Below are positions 31,612-40,647 of a stretch of DNA of 46,879 bases, piece by piece. The number at the start of each line of letters is the position of its first letter. Within the stretch, counting starts at the first letter, position 1. The notes beneath the pieces were generated by a model. It was not told the origin of the DNA. It made no database searches and saw only the letters and a program-made list of their open reading frames with translations. The stretch is from Pseudomonas sp. GM84 (GTDB taxonomy: Bacteria > Pseudomonadota > Gammaproteobacteria > Pseudomonadales > Pseudomonadaceae): positions 1-46,879 of the forward strand of contig NZ_AKJC01000077.1 in the NCBI RefSeq assembly GCF_000282535.1, read 5' to 3'. Both the position numbers and the translations under genes were made by a program.

Positions 31612-32988
31612 ATGGCCATCAGCGTGTTCGACCTGTTCAAGATCGGTGTCGGTCCCTCCAGCTCCCACACCGTCGGCCCCATGCGTGCCGGTGCCCTGTT
31701 CGTCCAGGGCCTGCGCGAACGCGGCGAGCTGGAGCGGGTGAAACGGATCGAGGTGCAGCTGTACGGTTCGCTTTCGGCCACTGGCATCGGCCACGGCACC
31801 GACAACGCCACCATCATGGGCCTGATGGGCGAATGGCCGGACGCCATCGACCCGACCCAGATCATCCCGCGCATCGCCGACCTGCGTGAAACCGACACCC
31901 TGCTGCTGGACGGCCGCCTGCCCATCGAATTCGTCTGGGCGCGCGACATGCGCCTGCTGGACGAGAACCTGCCGTACCACCCCAACGCCATGACCCTGGT
32001 TGCCGAAGGCGAGCAGGGCGAGCTGCACCGCGACACCTATTACTCGGTGGGCGGCGGTTTCGTGGTCGATGCCGCCCAGGCCGCCAGTGGCGTGCTGGAT
32101 GCCGACCAGACGGTGCTGCCCTACGATTTCAACAGCGCCGCCGAACTGCTGCGCCTGTGCAAGCAAAACGACCTCAGCGTGTCGCAATTGATGATGGCCA
32201 ACGAGAAGGTCTGGCGCAGCGAGGAGGAGATCCACGCCGGCCTGCACAAGCTCTGGGAGGCGATGCAGGAATGCGTCAACAACGGCCTCAAGTACGAAGG
32301 CACGCTACCGGGCGGGCTGAATGTGCGTCGCCGCGCCGCCAAGTTGCATCGCAGCCTGCAAGAGATCGGCAAGCCCAACGTGATCGGCTCGACCATGAGC
32401 GCCATGGAGTGGGTCAACCTGTTCGCCCTGGCGGTCAACGAAGAGAACGCCGCCGGCGGGCGCATGGTCACCGCGCCCACCAACGGCGCGGCCGGCATCA
32501 TCCCGGCGGTGCTGCACTACTACATGCGCTTCAGCGATGTGGTGGACGACTCCAACGTGGTCGACTTCTTCCTCGGCGCCGCCGCCGTGGGCATTCTGTG
32601 CAAGAAGAACGCATCCATTTCCGGTGCCGAGGTCGGTTGCCAGGGTGAGGTCGGTTCGGCGTGCGCCATGGCGGCGGCGGGCCTGGCCGAAGTACTGGGC
32701 GCAACGCCGGCACAGGTGGAAAACGCCGCCGAGATCGCCCTGGAGCACAACCTGGGGCTGACCTGCGACCCGGTTGGCGGGTTGGTTCAGGTGCCGTGCA
32801 TCGAGCGCAACGCGATTGCTGCGGTCAAAGCGATCAACGCCGTGCAGATGGCCCTGCGGGGCGACGGCGAGCACTTCATTTCCCTCGATCAGGTGATCCG
32901 CACCATGCGCGACACCGGTGCCGACATGCACGACAAGTACAAAGAGACCTCGCGCGGTGGCCTGGCCGTCAGCGCCATCGAATGCTGA
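31612..32988 (+). CDS. sdaB: L-serine ammonia-lyase (Fe-S)
   Basis: The protein has 458 residues from MAISVFDLFKIGVGPSSSHT. Conserved cysteines for the 4Fe-4S cluster lie in GAEVGCQGEVGSAC and LTCDPVGGLVQVPC. It deaminates serine to pyruvate, which finishes use of the glycine and serine formed from betaine. The longer frame starting at 31267 runs through the regulatory repeats and is not coding. It is next to gbdR, as in P. aeruginosa. Confidence 0.92.
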   Translation: MAISVFDLFKIGVGPSSSHTVGPMRAGALFVQGLRERGELERVKRIEVQLYGSLSATGIGHGTDNATIMGLMGEWPDAIDPTQIIPRIADLRETDTLLLDGRLPIEFVWARDMRLLDENLPYHPNAMTLVAEGEQGELHRDTYYSVGGGFVVDAAQAASGVLDADQTVLPYDFNSAAELLRLCKQNDLSVSQLMMANEKVWRSEEEIHAGLHKLWEAMQECVNNGLKYEGTLPGGLNVRRRAAKLHRSLQEIGKPNVIGSTMSAMEWVNLFALAVNEENAAGGRMVTAPTNGAAGIIPAVLHYYMRFSDVVDDSNVVDFFLGAAAVGILCKKNASISGAEVGCQGEVGSACAMAAAGLAEVLGATPAQVENAAEIALEHNLGLTCDPVGGLVQVPCIERNAIAAVKAINAVQMALRGDGEHFISLDQVIRTMRDTGADMHDKYKETSRGGLAVSAIEC

Positions 32989-33000
32989 CACCCTGGGCTG

Positions 33001-33096
33001 GCCCCTTCGCGGGACAAGCCCGCTCCCACAGGTTGATCACAGGCCCCGGGTTCTGTGGTGGTACCTCTGGGAGCGGGCTTGCCCCGCGAAGGGGTC
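33001..33096. repeat. REPIN, CGCGGGACAAGCCCGC type
   Basis: GCCCCTTCGCGGGACAAGCC and GGCTTGCCCCGCGAAGGGG arms. The inner CCTGTGGGAG has one change (CCTCTGGGAG). It lies downstream of sdaB. Confidence 0.85.
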
Positions 33097-33368
33097 GCCG
33101 CATTCCTAAAGGGGGCACTACACGCGGTGGCGCCCTGTTCTGGAGCACTGCCGGCCGTCGGATGTCGCTATCGGTGCGGGCGTTGTCGGTGACACTCAAG
33201 AGTGTCGTTTCTGGGAAACCTGCACTGCGCGTGTCACCAAATTGCTCACCAGTTACACCAGGCGCGCTAGCTCGGCGGTTTGCGACGACTGACCAATCCA
33301 TGCAAGAGCCTGAATCAGCCCAGTAAAGACGTCGTTTTCAGTTTTTTTCGAATGACCGTTCAACTTCA

Positions 33369-33384
33369 GGCACGGCGTTTGCGT
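33369..33384 (+). promoter_or_regulatory. Sigma-54 promoter of gbdR
   Basis: AGGCACGGCGTTTGCG has the GG and GC elements 10 bases apart and matches the consensus TGGCACG-N4-TTGC at 10 of 11 fixed positions. It lies about 100 bp upstream of the gbdR start. Activation by a nitrogen or carbon enhancer protein such as NtrC or CbrB is expected. The upstream stretch 33100-33360 contains GATGTCGCTATCGG at 33161 and no gene. Confidence 0.7.
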
Positions 33385-33482
33385 TGAGATTGGCAAAACC
33401 CCCGGAAAGTGACCGAGGGGTCATAACAAGAAATCAGTGCCCGCCTGTGGCACACCCAGCATTTGTGTGAGGAGAAATCGCG

Positions 33483-34589
33483 ATGACGTCGTACACCTCC
33501 GGGAATCCAACCCAGAACCGCACAGCACCCCAGTCCATCGGGTTTCTTCTATTGGACAACTTCACCCTCATTTCCCTCGCATCGGCCGTCGAGCCGCTGC
33601 GCATGGCCAACCAGCTGTCCGGGCGCGAGCTGTATCGCTGGCATACCCTGACGGTCGACGGTGGCCAGGTGTGGGCCAGCGATGGCCTGCAGATCACCCC
33701 GGATGCAGCCATCAGCAATGCACCGCCCATGGACACCGTGATCGTCTGCGGTGGCGTTGGCATTCAGCGTTCGGTCACTCGTGAGCACGTTACCTGGCTG
33801 CAGGCCCAGGCCCGCCAGTCGCGTCGCCTTGGCGCGGTGTGCACCGGTAGCTGGGCGCTGGCCTGTGCCGGCTTGCTCGACGGCTTCGACTGCAGCGTGC
33901 ACTGGGAATGCCTGGCCGCGATGCAGGAGGCCTTCCCGCGGGTGAACATGAGCACCCGCCTTTTCACCCTCGACCGCAACCGCTTCACCAGCTCCGGCGG
34001 CACTGCGCCGCTGGACATGATGCTGCACCTGATCAGCCGGGATCACGGCCGCGAGCTGTCGGCGGCGATCTCCGAAATGTTCGTCTACGAGCGCATCCGC
34101 AACGAGCAGGACCACCAGCGTGTGCCGCTTAAGCACATGCTCGGCACCAACCAGCCGAAGCTGCAGGAAATCGTCGCGCTGATGGAAGCCAACCTCGAAG
34201 AGCCGATCGACCTGGATGAGCTGGCGGTGTATGTGGCGGTATCGCGGCGCCAGCTTGAGCGGTTGTTCCAGAAGTACCTGCACTGCTCGCCGTCGCGCTA
34301 TTACCTGAAGCTGCGCCTGATCCGCGCGCGTCAGCTGCTCAAGCAGACGCCGATGTCGATCATCGAAGTGGCGTCGGTGTGTGGCTTTGTGTCCACGCCG
34401 CACTTCTCCAAGTGCTACCGCGAGTATTTCGGCATTCCGCCGCGGGATGAGCGAGTCGGTTCCAACACCGCGCAGCAGGTGGCGATGATGCCGATTCCGC
34501 AGGCCATGGCCCTGTCGCCGCACAGTGGCCCGATGGCGGCGCTGAGCCAGGCGCGCAACGAGTCGACGTTTGCCAGTGTGAGGCTCTGA
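33483..34589 (+). CDS. gbdR: Glycine betaine/dimethylglycine-responsive AraC-family activator
   Basis: The protein has 368 residues. The N-terminal half is a DJ-1/glutamine-amidotransferase-like ligand domain (FLLLDNFTLISLASAVEPLR ... LGAVCTGSWALACAG). The C-terminal two helix-turn-helix units read LDELAVYVAVSRRQLERLF and SIIEVASVCGFVSTPHFSKC. In P. aeruginosa GbdR activates gbcAB, dgcAB, sdaB and cbcXWV. GAGGAG lies before the ATG at 33483. A sigma-54 promoter lies upstream. It is related to CdhR (38908-39852). Confidence 0.93.
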   Translation: MTSYTSGNPTQNRTAPQSIGFLLLDNFTLISLASAVEPLRMANQLSGRELYRWHTLTVDGGQVWASDGLQITPDAAISNAPPMDTVIVCGGVGIQRSVTREHVTWLQAQARQSRRLGAVCTGSWALACAGLLDGFDCSVHWECLAAMQEAFPRVNMSTRLFTLDRNRFTSSGGTAPLDMMLHLISRDHGRELSAAISEMFVYERIRNEQDHQRVPLKHMLGTNQPKLQEIVALMEANLEEPIDLDELAVYVAVSRRQLERLFQKYLHCSPSRYYLKLRLIRARQLLKQTPMSIIEVASVCGFVSTPHFSKCYREYFGIPPRDERVGSNTAQQVAMMPIPQAMALSPHSGPMAALSQARNESTFASVRL

Positions 34590-34603
34590 TACCGAGTCGC
34601 CTT

Positions 34604-34694
34604 TTTCGCGGGACAAGCCCGCTCCCACAGGATCACCGCTGACTCAGATTCAGCGGGAGACCTGTGGGAGCGGGCTTGTCCCGCGAAGAGGCCG
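34604..34694. repeat. REPIN, CGCGGGACAAGCCCGC type
   Basis: TTCGCGGGACAAGCCCGCTC and the inverse arm surround a spacer that itself has the inverted words CCGCTGA and TCAGCGG. Confidence 0.9.
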
Positions 34695-34708
34695 GTATAG
34701 GGAGTTGT

Positions 34709-34966
34709 TCAAGCGCGCTTGTTGAAACTCGCCAACGCTGGCAAAAGCTGCTTTTCGATCGCCTGGCGCACCGCCGGCAAAATCGTCGCACTACCGGTAT
34801 ACATCTGCTCGACCATGCCCTTGAGCGCACGGGCATTGGGCTCGGTCAGCCCGCGTACCACCGCCTCGCAGGCCTGCTCGGCAGTGGCCCCGGCGGGGAT
34901 GTCGAAACCGCGCGCGCGCAGGTGGCCTGCCAGGTCGTCCTGATCAATCAAATCCGCATGCATCAT
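34709..34966 (-). CDS. Hypothetical protein, 85 residues
   Basis: It starts MMHADLIDQDDLAGHLRARG and is acidic and helical, with FDIPAGATAEQACEAVVRGL and MVEQMYTGSATILPAVRQAI. There is no signal peptide or Cys, and I do not recognise a domain. A second Met start is one codon later. The frame upstream to 35209 is not coding. Gene order in other pseudomonads, as I recall it, also has a small unknown gene here after gbdR. AATGTCGCAATGG, a word shared with other promoters of this cluster, lies 85 bp upstream. Confidence 0.65.
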   Translation of the reverse strand: MMHADLIDQDDLAGHLRARGFDIPAGATAEQACEAVVRGLTEPNARALKGMVEQMYTGSATILPAVRQAIEKQLLPALASFNKRA

Positions 34967-35099
34967 GGCTGTTGTCCCTTTTATCGCGAAGAGAGTGCTG
35001 CTTGATTCACGACCGATTCTGTGACGAGCACGACAGCCCCGCAAGGGCAGAATGTCGCAATGGCTGCTTTGACTAAGAACAGGTCGTTTACGGCTAAAT

Positions 35100-35232
35100 C
35101 CCCTGCAGGGGAAGCCAGCACACTGGGGCCATTCACGGTACCAGAGGGTTTGGTCACCCTCGCTCACGCACAGTGGATGTTGCTCGCTCTCTTGGCCCCG
35201 GATGCTCACGGCTTTCCGGGGCTATTTTTTTT
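35100..35232 (+). ncRNA. Candidate small RNA ending in a strong terminator
   Basis: On the plus strand no gene lies upstream that needs this terminator: GCCCCGGA/TCCGGGGC (35195-35222) then TA and eight T residues. Before it are CCCCTGCAGGGG (35100-35111) and a GGGTTTGGTCACCC hairpin near 35145. A weak promoter (TTGACT at 35069-35074, CTAAAT at 35094-35099) could start a transcript of roughly 130 nt. It lies between the 85-residue gene and cdhB, both on the other strand. It could also be a leftover terminator. Confidence 0.4.
35195..35232 (+). terminator. Intrinsic terminator with eight T residues
   Basis: The 8-bp stem GCCCCGGA/TCCGGGGC has a 12-nt loop, followed by TA and T8. Only the plus strand has the T run, so it stops rightward transcription. 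Confidence 0.8.
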
Positions 35233-35240
35233 CTGCGCCG

Positions 35241-35332
35241 GCCCTTTCGCGGGGCAAGCCCGCTCCCACAGGGATACTGCCGTTCTCAAGAACTCATGGA
35301 AACCTGTGGGAGCGGGCTTGCCCCGCGAATAC
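35241..35332. repeat. REPIN, CGCGGGGCAAGCCCGC type
   Basis: CCCTTTCGCGGGGCAAGCCC and GGGCTTGCCCCGCGAATACG bound the element, right behind the terminator and before the cdhB stop. Confidence 0.9.
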
Positions 35333-35338
35333 GGTATT

Positions 35339-35815
35339 TCAGGACTGCGCGGGAAGGGCAATCACACGGCCGGTGAATTGAGGGGCAAGCAGACCTTGCT
35401 GTTCATCCACCAGCCCTTGCAGCAGTTCCACGCTACGTTCACTGAACGGCGCCGACTTCGGCCCTGCCAGGTCGACATGCAGCAACATCTGCTCGCTGGC
35501 CGCCAAGGCCTCGTCGAACCCCGCCCGATGCAGGCTGTGATACACCTGCAGGCGCTTGCGGTCGAACCCGACGATCTGCGTTTGCACCCACACTTCAGTG
35601 CCCAGCTTTACTTCGTGCAGGTAGTTGATGTGCGCCTCCAGGGTGAACAGCGACTGGCCACTCTGGCCACGGCTATCGGCGTCCAGGCCGATGCGCTCCA
35701 TCAGCGCATCGGTGGCGTAGCTGAAGATCAGCAGGTAGAAGGCATCGCGCAGATGCCCGTTGTAGTCGACCCAGTCCTCCTGGACTGGGGTGCGGTAGGT
35801 GATCAGTGCGGGCAT
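35339..35815 (-). CDS. cdhB: Betainyl-CoA thioesterase (hot-dog fold)
   Basis: The protein has 158 residues. The hot-dog motif is EDWVDYNGHLRDAFYLLIF with the catalytic Asp/His region, then FTLEAHINYLHEVKLGTEVW. In P. aeruginosa the thioesterase in the carnitine cluster hydrolyses betainyl-CoA to glycine betaine, the last carnitine-specific step. It lies 10 bp after cdhA on the minus strand. Confidence 0.85.
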   Translation of the reverse strand: MPALITYRTPVQEDWVDYNGHLRDAFYLLIFSYATDALMERIGLDADSRGQSGQSLFTLEAHINYLHEVKLGTEVWVQTQIVGFDRKRLQVYHSLHRAGFDEALAASEQMLLHVDLAGPKSAPFSERSVELLQGLVDEQQGLLAPQFTGRVIALPAQS

Positions 35816-35825
35816 CGTGGCCTCC

Positions 35826-36791
35826 TCAGTCGCTGAATGACATGCCGTGGCTGGCCTTGCTGGTTTTCACCGCTTCCAGCACCGCCAGCAGGGTGTCATC
35901 ACGATAGCGCTCAAGTGCGGCGATGCTGCGTTCGCCCAGTTGCTCCGAGGTGCCGTCCACCACATCGTCGATCAGCTTGTCGGTCAGCTCGGGTGCCGGC
36001 AGGTAGGTCCAGGGCAGCTTCAGCGCCGGGCCGAACTGCGACATGAAGTGGCGCATGCCAGCATCGCCACCGGCGAGCGTGTAGGTGAGGAAAGTACCCA
36101 TGAACGACCAGCGCAGGCCGGCGCCGAAGCGGATGGCATCGTCGATTTCACCCGTGGTGGCGACACCGTCGTTGACCAGGTGCAGCGCCTCGCGCCACAG
36201 CGCTTCGAGCAGGCGGTCGGCGATGAACCCCGGGACTTCCTTGCGCACGTGCAGTGGGCGCATGCCCAGTGCGGTATAGATGGTCTTGGCGGCCTCGATG
36301 GCTTCGGGGGCGGTACGGTTACCGCCGACGATCTCCACCAGCGGCAGCAGGTACACCGGGTTGAACGGGTGGCCGACCACGCAGCGTTCGGGGTGGCTGG
36401 CCGACTCGTAGAATTCGCTGGGCAGCAGGCCCGAGGTGCTGGAGCCGATGATGGCGTTGGGCTTGGCGGCGGCGCTGATCTTCGCATGCAGGTCGAGCTT
36501 GAGGTCCAGGCGCTCTGGCGCGCTTTCCTGGATGAAGTCGGCGTCGCGGACACATTCCTCGATGGTGGCAACGAACTTCAGACGGTCCTGCGCCGCGCCA
36601 GGTGCCAGGCCCTGTTTTTCCAGCGCAGGCCAGGCGTTGGCGATGCGCTTGCGCAGCGCCTGCTCGGCACCCGGTGCCGGGTCCCAGGCGACCACGTCCA
36701 GGCCGTGGGCCAGGGCGCGGGCGACCCAGCCGCTGCCGATCACGCCGCTACCCAGGGCGGCGAAGGTCTTGATCTCGGTGATGAAGGGCAT
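35826..36791 (-). CDS. cdhA: L-carnitine 3-dehydrogenase
   Basis: The protein has 321 residues of the 3-hydroxyacyl-CoA dehydrogenase fold. The NAD-binding loop [12 protein letters not shown] is at about residues 14-25, with [17 protein letters not shown] and the C-terminal helical domain. It oxidises carnitine to 3-dehydrocarnitine. The neighbours CdhC and CdhB complete the pathway, which separates it from ordinary HADs. Confidence 0.9.
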   Translation of the reverse strand: MPFITEIKTFAALGSGVIGSGWVARALAHGLDVVAWDPAPGAEQALRKRIANAWPALEKQGLAPGAAQDRLKFVATIEECVRDADFIQESAPERLDLKLDLHAKISAAAKPNAIIGSSTSGLLPSEFYESASHPERCVVGHPFNPVYLLPLVEIVGGNRTAPEAIEAAKTIYTALGMRPLHVRKEVPGFIADRLLEALWREALHLVNDGVATTGEIDDAIRFGAGLRWSFMGTFLTYTLAGGDAGMRHFMSQFGPALKLPWTYLPAPELTDKLIDDVVDGTSEQLGERSIAALERYRDDTLLAVLEAVKTSKASHGMSFSD

Positions 36792-36809
36792 ATCGGTCTC
36801 CTGAAGGGA

Positions 36810-37694
36810 TCAGCGGCGCTTGAGGTTCATTTTTTCCCGGCCTTCTGCCGGGGACAGGACGCGGCCACCCATGCGGGTGATGATCTCGGCCGCGCGCTCC
36901 ACCAGTTGGCCGTTGCTGGCCAGCACGCCACGGTCCAGGTACAGGTTGTCTTCCAGGCCGACCCGCACGTTGCCGCCGAGCAGCACCGCTTGTGCGGCCA
37001 TCGGCATCTGCATGCGACCGATGCCGAAACCGGCCCAGGTGACGTTGGCCGGCAGGTTGTCGACCATCGCCTTCATGGTGGTGGTGTCGGCCGGCGCGCC
37101 CCACGGGATGCCCAGACACAGCTGGAACAGCGGGTCTTCGAGCAGGCCTTCTTTCATCATCTGCTTGGCGAACCACAGGTGGCCGGTGTCGAAGATTTCC
37201 AGCTCGGCCTTCACGCCCAGTTCGGTGATGCGTTTGGCACCGGCGCGCAGTTGCGCGGGGGTGGAAACGTAGATGGCGTTGCCGTCGCCGAAGTTGAGGG
37301 TGCCGCAGTCCAGGGTGCAGATTTCCGGCAGCAGCGCCTCGACATGGGCCAGGCGCTCCAGCGGGCCGATCAGGTCGGTGCCTGGGCCGAATTCCATGGG
37401 GGTTTCGCCTGGGCCGATTTCCAGGTCGCCGCCCATGCCGGCAGTGAGGTTGACGATGACATCGACGTCGGCTTCGCGGATGCGCTCCATGACCTCGCGG
37501 TAGAGGTTCACGTCGCGGCTGAAGCGGCCGGTTTGCGGGTCGCGGACGTGGCAATGGACCACGGTGGCGCCGGCCTTTGCGGCTTCGACGGCGGATTCGG
37601 CGATCTGCTTGGGGGTGACGGGGACCAGGTGGCTCTTGGCGACCGTGTCGCCAGCGCCGGTGAGGGCGCAGGTGATGATGACGTCGTGGTTCAT
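36810..37694 (-). CDS. cdhC: Dehydrocarnitine cleavage enzyme (BKACE/DUF849)
   Basis: The protein has 294 residues from [20 protein letters not shown]. The zinc motif H47-C-H49-V-R-D follows the ATVV strand, and the conserved NLTAGMGG and YVSTPAQLR segments are present. Family members condense a beta-keto acid with acetyl-CoA; here they split 3-dehydrocarnitine into betainyl-CoA and acetoacetate. It is first in the cdhCAB transcript. The upstream frame to 37781 crosses a REPIN and is not coding. Confidence 0.9.
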   Translation of the reverse strand: MNHDVIITCALTGAGDTVAKSHLVPVTPKQIAESAVEAAKAGATVVHCHVRDPQTGRFSRDVNLYREVMERIREADVDVIVNLTAGMGGDLEIGPGETPMEFGPGTDLIGPLERLAHVEALLPEICTLDCGTLNFGDGNAIYVSTPAQLRAGAKRITELGVKAELEIFDTGHLWFAKQMMKEGLLEDPLFQLCLGIPWGAPADTTTMKAMVDNLPANVTWAGFGIGRMQMPMAAQAVLLGGNVRVGLEDNLYLDRGVLASNGQLVERAAEIITRMGGRVLSPAEGREKMNLKRR

Positions 37695-37719
37695 GGCGGT
37701 TCCTTGTGGTATCTGTGGT

Positions 37720-37814
37720 GGCCCTATCGCCGGCAAGCCGGCTCCCACAGGGTTTGCGCAGAACCCTGATTCAGTGGACATCCTGTGGGAGCCGGCTTGC
37801 CGGCGATGAGGCCC
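37720..37814. repeat. REPIN, CCGGCAAGCCGG type
   Basis: GGCCCTATCGCCGGCAAGCC and the inverse arm ending GATGAGGCCCTG surround AGGGTTTGCGCAGAACCCT, itself an imperfect inverted repeat. It lies between caiX and cdhC. Confidence 0.9.
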
Positions 37815-37816
37815 TG

Positions 37817-38761
37817 TCAGTTGGCGGTGAGCTTGAGGTTGTCCGCAGCAGGCTTGCCATCGAAGGTGGTCACACCCTCAAGCCAGCGCGCCTTGTCCTC
37901 GGGGTGGTCCTTGAGCCACTGGCGGGCTGACGCCAGGGCGTCCTTGTGGTCGAGCAGCGGCTGCATCATGCGGCTCTCGTCCTCGGCGCTGAAGTTCAGG
38001 TTGGCCAGCAGGCGGTGGGCGTTGGGGCAGCGGTCGGCATAGTCCGGGGCGGTCACCGTCCATACCGTGGCACGGCCTTCGTCAGGCCCCAGGGCATCCT
38101 GGCTTTCACCCAGGTAGGCCATGTCGATGTTCACGTTCATCGGGTGCGGCGCCCAGCCGAAGAACACCACTGCTTCCTTGCGCCGCACCGAGCGGTCGAC
38201 GGCGGCGAGCATGCCGGCTTCGCTGGACTCGACCAGCTGGAACTTGCCCAGGTCGAACTGGTTCCTGGTGATCATCGCCTTGATCTGGGTGTTGGCCCCG
38301 GAACCGGGCTCGATGCCATAGATCTTGCCGCCCAGCTCCTTCTCGAACTTGTGAATGTCGGCGAAGGTCTTCAGGCCCTTGTCATACAGGTACTTCGGCA
38401 CGGCCAGGGTGGCCCGGGCGTCTTCCAGGCTCGGCTTGTCGAGCACCTTGACCTGCTGGGCATCGATGAACGGGGTGATGGTCTGGGTCATGATCGGGTT
38501 CCAGTAACCCAGGAACATGTCCAGGCGTTTGTCGCGGATGCCGGCAAAGATGATCTGCTGCGAGGCGCTGGTCTGCTTGGTCTGGTAACCCAGGCCGTCG
38601 AGCAGCACCTGGGCCATGGCGCTGGTGGCGATGACGTCGGTCCAGTTGACCACGCCCAGGCGCACGTTCTTGCAAGCCGCGGGTTCTGCGGCGAAAAGCG
38701 GGGTAGCGACGATGCTGCTCAGGGCAAGGGACAACAGGCTGCGGCGGATCAAGCTGTGCAT
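37817..38761 (-). CDS. caiX: Carnitine-binding periplasmic protein
   Basis: The protein has 314 residues with the signal peptide [20 protein letters not shown] ending in LFA. The OpuAC domain has [31 protein letters not shown] and [12 protein letters not shown], paralogous to CbcX. In P. aeruginosa CaiX delivers carnitine to the CbcWV core. No permease or ATPase is next to it, in line with sharing CbcWV. It is divergent from cdhR. Confidence 0.88.
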   Translation of the reverse strand: MHSLIRRSLLSLALSSIVATPLFAAEPAACKNVRLGVVNWTDVIATSAMAQVLLDGLGYQTKQTSASQQIIFAGIRDKRLDMFLGYWNPIMTQTITPFIDAQQVKVLDKPSLEDARATLAVPKYLYDKGLKTFADIHKFEKELGGKIYGIEPGSGANTQIKAMITRNQFDLGKFQLVESSEAGMLAAVDRSVRRKEAVVFFGWAPHPMNVNIDMAYLGESQDALGPDEGRATVWTVTAPDYADRCPNAHRLLANLNFSAEDESRMMQPLLDHKDALASARQWLKDHPEDKARWLEGVTTFDGKPAADNLKLTAN

Positions 38762-38907
38762 GGTGGCTCTCCATCGGCAGTGCATATTGTTATGGTGGGC
38801 GGCCTCTGCGGACCGTGTGGATACGCTACGCCGCTGGCGGGGTGGAAATTCGCACCCTGGCGACCAACAATTGCACGCAAGCGACCACCTCCACTGTGGA
38901 GCATTCG

Positions 38908-39852
38908 ATGCCGGACACCATCCACTTTCTTTTGCTGCCGGGCTTTTCCGCCATGGGCTTCATCAGCGCCCTGGAGCCACTGCGCGTAGCCAACCGTTTT
39001 CGCGGCCCGTTGTACCGCTGGCGCGTGCTCAGCCTGGACGGTGGCCCGGTGCAGGCGAGCAATGGCATGTCGGTGAACGCCGATGGCGCGCTGGCCCAGG
39101 AAGCGCCCGGGCGCATGTTGCTGGTGGTGGCAGGGTTCGACCCGCTGGCGCACTTCGGCCCTGCGCTGCAGCAAGGCCTGCGCCGCTTCGACCATGACGG
39201 GGTGATCCTCGGCGGTATCGACACCGGGGCCATGCTGCTGGCCGAGGCGGGTTTGCTCGACGGCTACCGGGCGACGTTGCACTGGGAGGCGCTGGACGCC
39301 TTCAAGGAGCGCTACCCGCGGCTGCAGGCGACTCAGGAACTGTTCGAGATCGACCGTCGGCGCATCACCTGTGCCGGCGGCACCGCCTCGATCGACCTGA
39401 TGCTCGACCTGATCGCCCAGGCCCATGGCAGCGAACTGGCGGTGCAGGTGTCGGAGCAGTTCGTGCTCGGGCGTATCCGCCCGCGCCAGGACCACCAGCG
39501 CATGCAGATCGCCAGCCGCTATGGCATCAGCAACAAGAAGCTGGTGAAGGTGATTGGCGAGATGGAGCGCAATATCGAGCAGCCGCTCAATACCCAGGTG
39601 CTGGCCGATGCGGTGCAGGTGACCCGGCGGCAGCTGGAGCGGTTGTTTCGCCTGCACCTGGGGGACACGCCCAGTGGCTTTTATCTGCGCCTGCGGCTGG
39701 ACAAGGCGCGGCAGCTGTTGCGCCAGACCGACATGAGCGTGCTGGAGGTGGCGGTGGCGTGCGGGTTCGAGTCGGCGTCGTATTTCACCCGGTGTTATCG
39801 GGTGCGGTTCGAGCGGTGTCCCAGGGAGGACCGGTTGGCGCGGGCGGTTTGA
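38908..39852 (+). CDS. cdhR: Carnitine-responsive AraC-family activator
   Basis: The protein has 314 residues from MPDTIHFLLLPGFSAMGFIS, with TGGAG upstream. It has an N-terminal DJ-1-like ligand domain and C-terminal AraC helix-turn-helix pair (QVLADAVQVTRRQLERLF; MSVLEVAVACGFESASYFTR). It is paralogous to GbdR. In P. aeruginosa CdhR induces the carnitine genes. The spacer to caiX holds GGGTG/CACCC arms at about 38840-38855 and paired CTGGCG words 23 bp apart, possible binding sites. Confidence 0.88.
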   Translation: MPDTIHFLLLPGFSAMGFISALEPLRVANRFRGPLYRWRVLSLDGGPVQASNGMSVNADGALAQEAPGRMLLVVAGFDPLAHFGPALQQGLRRFDHDGVILGGIDTGAMLLAEAGLLDGYRATLHWEALDAFKERYPRLQATQELFEIDRRRITCAGGTASIDLMLDLIAQAHGSELAVQVSEQFVLGRIRPRQDHQRMQIASRYGISNKKLVKVIGEMERNIEQPLNTQVLADAVQVTRRQLERLFRLHLGDTPSGFYLRLRLDKARQLLRQTDMSVLEVAVACGFESASYFTRCYRVRFERCPREDRLARAV

Positions 39853-39865
39853 GGTGTGTCAGGGC

Positions 39866-39955
39866 TGGCCTCTTCGCGGGACAAGCCCGCTCCCACAAGT
39901 ACTCCACAGCCCTCAGGTGCTGTGGGAGCGGGCTTGTCCCGCGAAGAGGCCGGTG
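39866..39955. repeat. REPIN, CGCGGGACAAGCCCGC type
   Basis: CTGGCCTCTTCGCGGGACAA and TTGTCCCGCGAAGAGGCCGG arms face each other between cdhR and the next gene. Confidence 0.9.
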
Positions 39956-39959
39956 CAGA

Positions 39960-40361
39960 CTACTGCTGCCCGATGGTCTGCAGATACTCCGAGCGATCAT
40001 CGCTACGCTGCGCCACGCATGTATTCCACGCCGCTTCAAAGGCCTTGCTGCCCGGCTTCTCGGCATAGGTCTCGACCTTGCAGTCGGCATCGCGCAACTG
40101 CGCCCACAGCTTCTCGGCCGCATCCATGCGCCCGGTGAGCGACGTGGCCTGATCCGCCTCATCGGCATACTGGTCGCGAATACGCTGGATCAGCTCGTCA
40201 TAGGCAGACTTCAACTCACGTTCGGCGGTCTGCTTGTTGAACGCCGCGCAGGCGTAAGTCTGCTGGTCGCTTTCAACGTTGTCGCAAGGCGTGCTTTCTT
40301 CCTCACCGGCCTGCGCCCCACCGACGACGGCCAGCAGTACCAGCCATGCCATTGATTTCAT
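39960..40361 (-). CDS. LprI-like periplasmic protein (DUF1311)
   Basis: The protein has 133 residues. The signal peptide MKSMAWLVLLAVVGGAQA is followed by PCDNVESDQQTYACAAFNKQ, with four conserved-looking cysteines and helical repeats (LKSAYDELIQRIRDQYADEA). It matches the DUF1311/LprI family, some of whose members inhibit lysozyme. Its role in a catabolic cluster is unclear and it may simply be a neighbour. The in-frame extension to 40418 is unlikely to be translated. Confidence 0.75.
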   Translation of the reverse strand: MKSMAWLVLLAVVGGAQAGEEESTPCDNVESDQQTYACAAFNKQTAERELKSAYDELIQRIRDQYADEADQATSLTGRMDAAEKLWAQLRDADCKVETYAEKPGSKAFEAAWNTCVAQRSDDRSEYLQTIGQQ

Positions 40362-40510
40362 CCGTTTTCCCCTTAACAGACTGACGAATGGCTGGGATTC
40401 TCGCTCAGCCAAAGGCAAGACGATAGCTTCCTGAAGAAATGTTCATGCAGGACCTGCGCAGGTCGTTATCGAGACTGTCTCTCATCCCCGAACGGCGGGC
40501 CAGACGGCCT

Positions 40511-40524
40511 GATGTCGCGCATTG
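40511..40524. promoter_or_regulatory. GATGTCGC word upstream of the M19 gene
   Basis: GATGTCGCGCATTG lies 124 bp before the start of the M19 gene. The same word occurs between cbcX and sdaB, upstream of gbdR, and upstream of the 85-residue gene. Confidence 0.3.
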
Positions 40525-40647
40525 ACGCTTTCGGCAAACCCCCTGTCGTTTTTGCATCGGGGCGCTTCCAGCCGCAGGCATATGCTGGCCCCAAAGCGCC
40601 GGCAGAAGGTTTGGCGCAGCCCAACTGAATAAAAAGGGGACAGCCTG

